NCBI GenBank assembly: GCA_013399855.1
Contig: VXAY01007011.1
Location: 1,530,716 to 1,594,715, forward strand
DNA from: Oxyruncus cristatus
Taxonomy: Eukaryota; Chordata; Aves; Passeriformes; Cotingidae
Length of the DNA: 64,000 bases
Direction: 5' to 3'
Shown here piece by piece: positions 50,801 to 62,600 of this stretch (position 1 is the stretch's first letter; every line of letters begins with the position of its first letter). The notes under the pieces were generated by a model that was not told where the DNA came from, ran no database searches, and saw only the letters and a list, made by a program, of their open reading frames with translations. Made by a program: the position numbers and the translations under genes.

Positions 50801-53290
50801 CACAGTGGTGGAAAGGAATGTTCTCTGGCTTGTTGTTGGGATATAGAGCAAGAAGTCAATCTCCATACACACATCCCTCCAGTCGCTATCCCAGTGGTTT
50901 TTTAGAAGATTAAATACAAAGTTTATGAAATTGGCAGCTACCTCTTACCTCCAGCACTTATTCTATGTTGAAAATACAAGGCAAGAGCCTCCTTAGGAGC
51001 CTGAAGGTACACAGCAGTTGCAATTACTTCAGTGCTGTGTGGCAGCAAGCTCACAGTGAAGGAAGTAACTCCTTGAAGAGCATGTAGATATCGTGAGACC
51101 ATTTCCCACTGTCAGCCTGGTGTTTAAAGAATAGCCTCTGCTGTGACCATGCTGGAGTCTCCATGTCAAATCCCTTCCCAGAGGTCAGGAAAAAGGAGAG
51201 GAGTTCATGTTCAGAAAATTTTTTTTTTACAGAATCTAGATGAAATAGCTAGTTCAGTTGCCATATTGAATGGTTATTTAATTGTCACATTATCATCTAT
51301 TATCCTGACAAGCTGCATGCTTAAAATAAGTATTTGATGTGGTCAGAAATATGCTGCATTTTTATTCTACTGTAAGTAGAACTGCAAAGACCTTGGAGGT
51401 ACACAAATAATGCCCAGAAAAATAGCATATTTTCCTCATGGGTGATGCACTTAAAAAATGCTTTGTCACAGATTTGTCACTAAGGCTAAAATTCAGGACT
51501 TCTATTTGCTATATGGCACATAGGAGATAGAAGAAGCAACTCTTTGTGGGGTTGTCCTGTTATGTTCCAGTTTTCACCACAAGATACCAAAGCACCTTAT
51601 GCCTGGCAGTCACCTATTATTTTCAGCATGTTATTCATGAGAAACTGAGGCAGAAAGAAGGCAGGCTACCTTTCAGATGTCATATGGAAAATCAAAGGGC
51701 AAACTGAAGGATCTCCTGGAGTTCACACACAGAACCCTGACACAAAAATAAAATTGGAGTCTTTGGTTAGTCTGAAAATTCCCTAACAGGGGGATTACTG
51801 TGTCATAGGTTGTTTACTGTTTGATAACTGAGTGCCGAGTAAGCCTGTTCAATTTTTAAAGCAATGATTTTTTTCCATGCCTGTGATGTTCATTAGGACT
51901 TTTTCTTTAAGGTCAGAACAGAAATATTATCTGCATTGTTTATTCATGTCAGTCTGACAGTTATGACAAGTTTACATTGCAGCATGCTCTTGTCCAAGAA
52001 AACTGTGGGCATGCTTGGTTCTGGAAGCAACCAGAAGTGTTGCAGGGAGGAGTTACGACCACTGGGATGTAACGAAGGCCCCTCAAACTCTCTCTTCCAG
52101 TGGTCTGGTTCTCCTAAAATAGCACAGACGGGAGTAAATTACAGAGATATGCTGTATTTCAGTGCCTGATTTTAGGAAACTTTTTTGCTGAGTATAGCAT
52201 TGGACAGGACTAACTTAGAGCTGTTATAATAATTCCAGGGGGTTAAGTTTGAAAGATGCACTCTGGAGATCTGTGTATAATGCAGTAAGAACAGCCACTT
52301 CGCCTTATTACATACTAAGTGGAAGTAGGACACCCTTAAAAATGTACTAGCATCTTAGTTTTGGCATAACTTAGAGGATAATGAGTGTTCATTTTTACTC
52401 TCTGAATACTAAATTCAATTAAGTTACATGAGGAAAAGATTGGTTCACAGTGTTGCACAAGTAGTACTTGTAGACTCTGTAGAAATATGGTCTTTGGTTT
52501 ACACAAGTGTTACAGCAATTGCTGAATTGTATATCTTTTGGCTTAGAATTTTTAGATCTCATGGTGCCCAAAGGTAAAAGGATTTCATCTCTCTTTGAAA
52601 AGACCCTTCTTGAGGTACTTCTGGGGCACCTAATCTTATCTTGACAAGTAACTATGTAATTGATAAAAGGATCTAGTAAAATTCAGAGCATTTCTTCTCA
52701 ACTTGTCCTTAGGGTGAGGACAGGCATTTCTTTTCAGACCTGAGAAAGGGTTTTGTGCCTGTATCAGCTGACCTGGTCAAAGATATATCCTCCCCTAGAA
52801 AATTTTCTTTGCTCATTCTAAGTAAGGCAGTTCATGACTGTAAGACCACACACAGCAACTGTTTTCAGATTGAAAAAACCCAAAGAAACAGACTCATCTG
52901 ATAAATGGGAGAAAAGGTAAAGCTCAATCAAACCACAAACAAACCTTTAAAAGGAAGTGGAAATGGAGAATAAATTCTTCTTTTCAAGCCTCAGCCACCC
53001 CTGAGCAGGGAAATGGGCACTGTGGCATGCAGGGTGCCTTCTCTACATACTCTCTACTGTCATTTCTGTGCGGTGACTGCAGGTCTGAAAGCAAATGCAG
53101 GGTTCAGAGCAGGCACACACAAGTGGAATAAGCAAAGGCAGCCATAACAGCACCTGGTCTGCATGTCAGCAGCATAAATTAATGGCTGACTTTACAGGAA
53201 TGCAGGCCTGAAGAGAACAGCCTGGCTGCTCTAGCTGAGCCCTCTCCAGTAATTACTCAAATAGCAGAACTCAACCACAAAAGCATTTTT
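44834..53290. other. Non-coding stretch without recognisable gene
   Basis: AT-rich DNA with only short unrelated open frames. I see no exon, RNA gene or transposon that I can name. Confidence 0.45.
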
Positions 53291-53379
53291 TCTTCCCTTG
53301 ACCCCACTCTCATTAGGAGGTGATTCCAGGTCCTGCATGCCCTGGAGGGTGGGAATTCCTCTCTTATTCCTAGCCTGGA

Positions 53380-53636
53380 AGTGTCACTGTGCTTTTGCAA
53401 ATATGAGAGTGAGGACCTGGCTGCCCTGGTTCCAGGCGCGGCAGCCCTCGGTGCCCTCGAGTTGTGCCGGTCGGAGTTGGAGCCCTACCCTACGGTGCCC
53501 CTCCACACTCCGCATGTCCCTTCCGCAGCAGCAGCAGCCGCGGTCCCGTTTGCCCAGGGACCTCATGATGCCCTGCAGCAGGAGGCAGAGCCTGTACCAT
53601 AAGAAGCACTTGCTTTCAGAAATCCTCATAAGGTAG
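53380..53636. other. Small GC-rich island with overlapping open frames
   Basis: A compact stretch, with CpGs concentrated at 53435-53550, inside AT-rich DNA. Two + strand frames (53298-53636 and 53381-53602) and one reverse frame (53731-53384) are open across it. One + frame is Ala/Pro-rich (SAAAAAAVPFAQGP). The reverse one begins with a hydrophobic stretch, MIAILLLLATAALLVF. A GCAGCAGCAGCAGCC run lies near 53525. I cannot say which frame, if any, is translated. It could be a promoter-type island for the RhoGAP gene 6 kb to the right, an exon, or a retro-derived insert. Confidence 0.35.
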
Positions 53637-54999
53637 TCATGCTTTAAACCGGGACAGCAACAGAGAAGCGGAGTGTTTATATAAAACACTAACAGGGCAG
53701 CTGTTGCTAGTAGCAACAATATGGCAATCACCAGCTAATATGGAGATGTTTGCTTCGAATTTATCATCTTGATTTTGATGGGTGGCCAAAACTTCAGAGA
53801 AGAACATTTTATTTTGCTGTGTGTGGATGTGTATGCACAAGGACAGCACATGACAGCAAACAACCCTCCCCAAGTATGGGGTCAAATGTGCTCAGAGGAG
53901 TTTAACTGTAGTCAGCAGAGTTGTGCCTGGAAAGATTTGCTTTGCCTGACGCTACTTTTGCCTGCAAGGTGGAATCTAGGTGTGTGGTCATAAAAGTTCC
54001 TATTCTTGGTTAATTTAGTGGTGATGAGAACCTGGTTACTGGCAGTTCTACTTATTACTTAGGAAGTAGGTACAACCGAGGAATGATAAACTCGCAAGGG
54101 CAACACTATGAGTTTGGGGATGTTCCCATCATACCACCGGGGCTTGGAGGAGGCCAAGTGGAGACAAACAATGGGGAAAATCCAACTACTTCTGGTTGTT
54201 CCTCCTGAGCACCTGTGGTGACAGCTGTGTTTATGGCAATGTGTGCTTGCTTTGCCTAGAGCATCTCCTGCTCTGCCAGGGGAGTGGTAAGGTCTTACCT
54301 CTCCTGAGTCTGGCTTTCTTTTCTAGTTTTTGTATCAATAGGGCACACACACACAACAAAACCCAAAATTACCCTCAGGCCAAGTTTTCTCGGTCTTATT
54401 CCAGACTGGCTCCTAGGCCAGTCTGCAGATTATATTTTGTGTGAAAGTGAGATGACTTATGCTTGAAAATCACATGCAAGTTAGAATTCTATGTGAAAAC
54501 CAGGTTATCTCTGGTTTCCCAATTCTCATTATGAGATCTGAGATAATTTTGATGCTGAAATTCAAAGCCAAACAAAAGGTGCAGAAACAGGAGAAATACA
54601 AACCTACATTAAAAAAAAAAAAAATTGAAGAGAAAACATCTGTATTAATCCTGAAAAGCAAAATCAAGACTCACACCTCTTTGTATTCATTAAGAAGTAT
54701 AATCTGTCCCTGAGAGCAAATGAACTTGGCAGAAAAGTCCCATCTCACTTTCTGATTTGTGAATGAACAGCATAAAGAAGCAAAATAAATGAGAAACCTG
54801 CTGGAGCAACAAAAAAAGTGAGCATCTCACTTTTCCAATATTTTTTGAGTACCTTCAACCAGAAATCTTGCGAAGAAAAGGCATCAGAATGAAATATACA
54901 TATTCTCTATCACCATTTTGTAAGCAAGAAAAGGTTTAAATCTGCATCTGCTCAATCAGAAATGATGGGCAACTTCAATTCCCTGATGCCTTTATGCAG

Positions 55000-55138
55000 G
55001 CCACCTCAGGGAGCCCAAGGAATGAGTAATTCCCATTCAAACACATCTGAACAGCAGTGCAAACCCTTTGGAAACATGTTTCATATGCACCTGTTCTCCA
55101 CAGCTAAAAAAAGATCTGCTGGAACCAGTCACCTGAAG
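55000..55138 (+). CDS. Candidate 5' exon of the right-edge RhoGAP gene (weak)
   Basis: The segment follows TTTATGCAG and ends in CTGAAG|GTGAGT, a strong donor. It is open in one frame and contains an ATG at 55022 (MSNSHSNTSEQQCKPFG), ending FSTAKKRSAGTSHLK. The frame is hydrophilic, as N-termini of RhoGAP20-like proteins are. It lies 4.5 kb upstream of the first secure exon on the same strand. No homology is recognised, and a PH-domain exon that should sit between was not found, so the link to the gene is inference from position and splice signals. Confidence 0.3.
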
Positions 55139-55139
55139 G

Positions 55140-58100
55140 TGAGTAAAAATCTTGAGAGCTGACAATTTAGTCTTGGGGAAAGCATCCATGAAAGAGTAAA
55201 CAAAACATCCTGCAAAGCAAATACAACCAAAAGAGTGTCATGGGAAGGATACCGAAAACACCCTTGTCTTTGTATTTATGGTGTTATTTTTGATTTGTAA
55301 CTTTTTCCTGTGCAGTAGTAACACAGTATGTAGAAGGGTGGTGCAGTGTAACCCACACTACAATATAACCTTGATATCTAATTCAGTGTAGAGATTGGCT
55401 GAACAGAGCTGGGAAAAACTGACAGTGAGTTTCACTTTCCAAAGGCAGGGTTAGTATGAGCCCAGGTTCCACCTGACTCCTGCAGGAGTTCAGCACCAGC
55501 TGGGTTGATGAATCTCATTCTGAACTGTTACATGTAAGAGGTAGGGATTGGTCTGACCAAAGCTCCGTCCATCCTGTTTTCTGTGAATAAACCCTGAACT
55601 GTGCCTATGCAATCCATAACACGCTCTGGAGAGTGAGTGATAGGAAATCAGAGCTGCCTTCAGAAGGCACGTATAAGTGTGACCTGTTACCGGGAACCCA
55701 CTTGCCACCCTGTTCCTTGAGTCCATGGACAGATTGTACAGAGCTTTCCTTTCCAAAAAAACAACAAACCCAACAACCTCTGACTTCGGCATAATTGCTT
55801 TCCTTATTTTGGTAAGTGTTCCTATTGTTCCCTGGGGAGACTGCAGCTGTGGCAGTGAAGACAAAACTGGAATACAATCCCTTTTTCACATGGAGAGGGA
55901 CTGCTGAAGGCTCTTTCTGCTCTATATGGACATGAAAGAGTCACTGCTCCAGGCGCATCCTGCTGAACCCTTCTCACAGTTACACTCCTGCTGCCTCCTC
56001 GCTGGTACAACTACAGGGCAAAGGCAGGTTTCAAGATTCATTCACACACTCCTTTGTTTCTAGAAGCTACCGTGTCAAACATTTGCAAGAGTAATAGAAA
56101 TAAATAAAAGTGAGCTGTGGCTGGGATTTTCCCATTTGTGGTTTGATGAGGAGGGAAGAAAACAGTCACCCTCCAGTCACAGTAGATTTATTCTTTTGTT
56201 CTTTTGTTTGCTGTCAGCTACTGATTCCTTTCTCATGCCAACTGATGCTGCTCTTCACTGGGCTACAGTGTAAGAGGAGGAAATGCCTAGCTTGACTGGA
56301 ACTCACACAAAGGGGAAAATCACTGTTTGGTCTGTGTTGACAGCAAGTGCTATATAAGCCCTCTCTTCAAAAACTGGTTGGGCAAAGTACTTGGGAGTGG
56401 AGCACAAAATCAACCATGGGCTGGGAGAGAAAGGGGCTGCCTGGGACCAGGGGGAAGCAGAGCCATCAAACTGATGTGCTGGCTTCTATAAGGAAAATTC
56501 TTCACATCTTGAGGAGCAAACCTAGTCTTGAGAGGTTTGAATCTATGCAGGGTTGGCTGCTCTGCAGGACGTCTCTGTTCCTGCTTTCCCTCCAGTGAAT
56601 GTAAAGCACTTCAGCAGAACTGAGGGAAGCAACCTGACGTACAGGAGGGAAAGAGCTTCTACAAAGGCTTCTACACAGCTCCTACAAGACCCTTGCAAGT
56701 CCACCCCCTCTACCATGCCCTGATCTTTGTGCGAACATCCCGTGTCTTCGAAGGACAGTGCACTCACTTAGACATCACCTGGAAATAGCTCCAGGTGTGC
56801 CCAAGCCACCTGACATCTGTTCTGCTCGCCCAGGGCAGTGTCTGTGGGACAACAAACATATTGCTCTGATGCATCATGGTGTAAGATCTGTATCAAACTG
56901 AGGGAGAAGCAGATCACAGCAAAGATTTCAAGTGCAAAGCAAAGCAGAGCTGGGTGGTAGAGATCTTGGAGAGGCTGTTTATGTAAGGGAATTTCATTTG
57001 TAAAAGCCCCATAGGACAGACCTTTTCTGTTAATATGCAGTGTGGAGATTGGCTTCGGGTGCTACATCTGTGTTACCTTTTCCACACTGATGGAGGAAGC
57101 TGTGAAGCTTCTCTGGCTGGTAGGTGTCAGGGCAGCTCTTCTGACCCTGGGACCCTGCACACAGCTCTGAGGTGCTCGGCAGGAGCCAGCACATACTCAT
57201 TTACTGCTTTGCACAAAACCAGCCAAGATTCCCTCTGTGTTGCCACACAATTACTTCACCAAACCATAGCTTTTTCGGATGCCTGCTAGTCAGACGGGGC
57301 ATACTTGTTTGTAATAAAATAAGCCGCTTTAAAATAATTTTGGCACAAATAGAGTGTTTGTGATACATACCATAAAAGAGCTATTAAATAAAGAATGCTA
57401 TCAGGAGGGTAAAAAAAATCAAATTGTTTTCCATATGGGCAGGCCTATACACACACACCTTCCACATACAATGGCCATTATATCCCCACAATTGTTAATG
57501 GATTAGAACTAACTGGGTAAAGATATAGCAGTGTGTGCCAATGGACAGTCTGGTGATGTGCTATGAGCACACCAACCATTACTGTATCTTTTCCCGGGAA
57601 ACTCAAAGCATTATGCCCTGTGTACAGCTGTGGCCTAACTGTAATTTAAGCTTCTGGCCTGCCAAATTGCCACCCATTAAACTCACATTTTCTTCACGAG
57701 TCACACATTTTCCAGATCAAACCCTGTGTTTTAGTCATGCAACAGACTGAGGTAAGAAACACATCTGTGTTCAGTGCTGGAATTGAGGGCAAGGCAGAAC
57801 TGAAGTGCATAGGTCCCCTAAGCCTCTGAGATACTTAACAGACAGGTATGTTTGGATATACATTTAACAGATGTAGTGAAAAACAGATGCTCCTTGTCCC
57901 AGGAATACCCCCGGAAATAGCAGCAGTGGTGCTGCAGCTGCCAAGGAGCCTCATAAGAAATTCTCAGGAGAAAATGATGCAGGATGACAGTATTTCTGCA
58001 ACCCCGTGCATCAGCCCATGGAATTTAGTAGGGAAATGACAGATGTCACGGGACAGATAATTAACAAAAAAATCAGTTACAGCAGTGAGTAAAAGATCAG

Positions 58101-59622
58101 TGGTAGATGCACAGGGCTGCAGAGTAATTGATTGAGATTCCTCTAAGTTTCAGCCTTAAACCACTCTACACACCACTGTCTCTACAGGAGCATGGAAATG
58201 ATGGGCCTCAGGAGGACTTGAAAGGTCTTCTACAGTAACTTTCCCACCTCACCCCAAAAACAAACAAAAAAAATCCCCTCAAAAAACCCAAACAGGGTGG
58301 CTCTCCTTTTGCCCTTCTGGACACATCTCTATCTAACCACTAGTGAATTTTGCACTTAGGATTTCTGCCAGGGTCAAGCTGAGATCACCTTTCTGTTTTG
58401 CATAAGACAGGGTCAGTACTACACAGGCCAGGTCTGATGTGGTTAAGCAAAGAATGGCTTTCAGGACAAATTCAGCAGCGGATGTAGCCATTACGTGCAT
58501 CTGCAAAAAACTGTGCTAAGACACAGCCCCACCCTCTGCACATGTGAAACGAAGCATCCATAAGGGAAGCAGCAGAAAAAACACAGTTTCACAAGTGGGC
58601 TTTACTCCTGAATCCACTGCTGAAGAATTCCCTACCTTTTGACTCAGCCTTAACTCCTCTTTTTCACAAGTTTAAAAGACTGGCACCCAGAAGAGGTTTG
58701 TAATTTGCCTTGGTCAATAAATCAATAGAATTAGTATCATGCATTTAACATCAAACATTGATGAATTTTCATAATAGCCTGGTAGAGTACTATATTCCTG
58801 ATGTGCCCAGGCTGGGAGCAGTTAGCAACAAATCCTGAAAAACTACAGAGAGAGCAGAGATAGATCATTCCTGGATATTTTTATCTCTTCAGCTGAATTA
58901 AACTTTAATATGTGGACACATAATTCTTAATAAGACATATTTTAAGCAAGACTTTATATTACATATCGTCATACATTACTAAATTATTATATAGTGCCAC
59001 TTCTTCTATAGAAGTCCGGTGCTTAGACTCTCTAGAACAACTTTGCACTGGTAAACTGTGTTTCTACATCTGCTTGCAGACAGTAAACTGTTGCCATTAG
59101 CTTTTACAAAAATATACAGAAACATTTCCCTGAATCTTGTCTATTCCACTCCCCCCTGATTTTAACTACCTTTGTGTAACTTGACTTGGTGGTGCTGCTT
59201 TGAACTGCCAAATGTGATGTTTCTGAGCAGTCAAAGGAATGATTGTACCCACTGCCCTTTAATGGTAAGGAGAACCTGCCCACACTGCAGTCCCCTCTGC
59301 ACATCCCACCTTGTGCTGGTGATGAGAGTTGGAACCTTTACCTGGTGAGTGTCTCATCTTTTCCACCATAACAGCTACCAGAGCTACTTTTTTTTTTTTT
59401 TTTTTAAGGGAAAAAAAGTATCTCCTCTAAAAGGAAAGAGGAAGCCAGAAATTTTGTAGCGTCTCTGTCCTGCCCCATGATGCTTCTTCCTGTCTGTGAA
59501 TTTCCACCTGCCCCTACTGCAAATATAAGGCAGCACACGTGGTGTAGACTGTTTAGTCGCCTGCCTCCGTCCAAAGGATTAGTAGCAGTGGAAAGTGATG
59601 CTGTTTCTCCTTTCCTTTGCAG
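55140..59622. other. Putative intron or upstream region of the RhoGAP gene
   Basis: No further exon could be supported. The first secure exon needs a preceding PH-domain exon ending in ..TT; I looked for the PH core here and did not find it, so it may be farther left or diverged. An 18-base T run near 59389-59406 precedes the first secure exon by about 220 bases. Confidence 0.4.
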
Positions 59623-59664
59623 TTCACGGGAGGTAAAGGAGCTCTGGCTGGACTCACTCCTTGG
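59623..59664 (+). CDS. TAGAP-like: RhoGAP gene exon: end of PH domain
   Basis: A 42-base exon between CTTTGCAG and GTAAGT. The frame uses the first base as the third base of a split codon and then reads SREVKELWLDSLL plus two bases. The pattern (acidic/basic, then LW..SLL) is the C-terminal helix of the PH domain as in ARHGAP20. The split codon suggests the preceding exon ends in TT, which would give the Phe that commonly precedes this helix. Confidence 0.75.
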
Positions 59665-62600
59665 GTAAGTACTGACTCAGATAAAATCTGTGGCATTGTG
59701 GTTGAAGTCAGGAGAGGGGCTTCAGATGCAGCTGTACAGACCTGTACAAAAATATAGACGGGGGAGAGATGTGCCCACTGCTAAGTGTAGCTCGTAGGCA
59801 GAGCTGACCGGGTCTCTTAGCTTCGTGTTTGCAGATTAACGACCATATGTAGCTGTCACCATTTGCTCATATTTTGCATGAATTAAAAATGGAAAGCTGC
59901 TTTTATTTTGTTTTAATTGAGAGGCAGCTAAGGCAGCAGGGCTGAGCACCCTTTTGGAGAAGGGCTTTATGGTTTCCTTGAGTGGGACATTTTGCTGGTT
60001 CAGAATCATATATGCCAGACTGGCTTGCAGGGGAGAAAGACAAGAAGGGTGTAGTTTTACAACGCTCTTTCTTTGTCCATTCTCTCTTTAATAAATAGGC
60101 AAACAAAAGGATTGAAGGAAACCAGAGTGTCCAGAGCTCCCCCAATCAAACTCCTAATGAAAGTGTTCAGCAGCTGTAATACTGTGAGTGTCTTAATTGT
60201 TTCAGCTCTGTCAACAGTGATTTTGAAAAGCTCTGATTTCTAAACCATAGCATTCAATTACTCACAATGTCTTTGTTTTCTTGCCTAGTCAAAGACGCTA
60301 AATGCTGGAAACATGGAGAGTCTGATTGAGTGCCAATCAGAGGTAAGCAGCCCCTACATTTTCCCGGCTCTTTCTTGGGTACTGGTGTGAGATATCTTAG
60401 CAAAGTGGGGGTGGCCCCTATAAGAGCTGCCGTCTGCCTACCCTAACCCACGAGCGGGCAGAGCTTTTCAAAGGCAGCTCTGTGCAGCACTGAGCAGGAG
60501 CTGGGCATCGCTGGGGGTAGTCAGTGCATTCCCTTGGCTCCAGAGGAGCTTTGCTCAGGTATCTTTCAGTCTTCAGAGCCATCAGGGCTCCCCGGAGGAG
60601 TTTGGGAGGAAACTTCCTGTGCCAGGGGAGAACACAAAAGAGCAGGCTGCGTCCAGCTGTGGCTTCTGTGGATTAAACAAGCAGCCTGAAAGAGCACAGG
60701 GTTGTGACCTGCCGGGCATGACTGGGGTGGCTGCTGCAGGGTTTACCACAGACCCCTCTATTCAGCAGTGAAGCACTGTCAGTCCTGGACTGAGGCACTT
60801 CTTCAGCAGGTGTTGGACTTGCTCCGGTTATTCTCTGGAGCCCCCCAGAGATTTATGAGGAGCTTCAGCAACTCGCTGGTGCCCCTTGCTACTGGTGCCC
60901 CTTGCTACTGGTGGCAGGTCTGTTAACCCGAACATGCTTCTTGCAGGCTGATGCCAAGAAATGCCCCCCGTTGGTCCCAGCAGATGCTGAAGACAGACTT
61001 TGCCTCTCAACTGGTGAGTTTTAAAAACCAACTGAGGAACTGCCTTCTTATATAATGCTTGCAAGCCGGCACTTGTGCAAAACCACCCGAAACTGCCCAC
61101 TTCCCCTCCCTGAGAGTAATCCATAGCCCACATCTAGGAGAGGGCTTAAGTGCTGGAGTGCCACTTGCTTGCAAATTACTTCTTTACCTTATGCTTAATG
61201 GCAGAGGTGACAGTGTTGAGTGCCAGAGGTCTTGTATCCCTGTCCCCTGGTCCTTAGAGCTGTTTCAGTGTGTTCCCTGGCAGTGGTGGGAAGTAAATGT
61301 GTTTCTTTCTCACTTGAGCATCCCCACTGAGGTGTGGCACTGCAAGCAAGTACTGAGTACTGCTACCAGCTGTTGCTCGCCAGAGCAAATAAACCCTCCT
61401 GGAAGCAGCAACAGCACTTATTTTTTCTCACCATGCAAAACCTCAGCAACCTGTAAACAACCCAGAGGAGACCATTAGCAGGGCAGGGTCAGATTTGGAG
61501 CGCAGACCATCATATCAGACCAGCTTTCAGAAGTATCAGAAGCAAATATTTTATATGACACTATAATGTTAGGTGACTTTCTCATAGCTTTTAACCCCTC
61601 GCTACCAAGGACTTGTGCTAAGCCACAAAAGACAGGTCCTGAGAATTTCTCATCTGCGTAAGACAACTTCATTTTGGAGTAGAAGGCACATCACTGGAAA
61701 TTTACAGAAGGCAAATCTTTTAGAAAGCTTTCCATCAAAAGGATCTTTCTCTCACTGTTTCTGAAAGGGAAAAAAAGGCACACCCCAACGCAATACAACT
61801 ACCATCTCTAAATTCTTATCATGCCCTCCTCTTTATGAAGCAGATGCAAAACCCACACTAAGAGATTTCTGACCCTGAAGCCAGTGAGGCACTACTGTGA
61901 TGCTCCCATCCTCTGGAAGTATCACCTTCCACTGGCAGGCTGGCAGGGGGCAAGCACTAGCTCTAGAAGAGCACTGTTGTTAGAGCTGGCTCCAAAGCTG
62001 GCAGAGGTGGAGCAATGTGTTTTTATTTCAGGCTGTAAAAGAGGCCAAAAAGCAGGAGCCCCTATTTCCACTCTTAATCTTTCCAATATCAAAAATCTCT
62101 ATAAATGTTATTTCTGTGCCTTGTGTGTTCCCACTCTCTAAGAAGAAACAGTGACTAGAATGAAAAAAACACCCAACCCAAAACAGGAAAGGTGGTGGCC
62201 TTAGAGGGTTGGTCACAGTTTTACAGTTTAGGCAGTTGTTTCCCTAGTAACCACTTAGTTGTCTTTAAGTTTCTCCCCATTTAGTTTGAGTTGTTTCAAC
62301 ATACATCTCTGCACTATACACAGATCAAAGACCATATAGTGCTCTGTCAGGGTTTGGAGTTTTTTTAAACTGTTTTTTGCTTTCCTTTTGCTTGCAGCAG
62401 ATGGAACAAAGAAAAGAAAGAAGTTGATATCGCAGTCATTTACTCTGAGACGAAGCTTTACCAATGGAAATTCCCCAGAACAGCTAGACTTGGGTGCCAA
62501 AATCACTCTATTTGGCCAGCCTCTGGCAATTATCTGTGGAGAAGATGACACACTGCCCCAGCCAGTCCAGGTAAGGAAGTGTGGGGATACAGTTATCATA

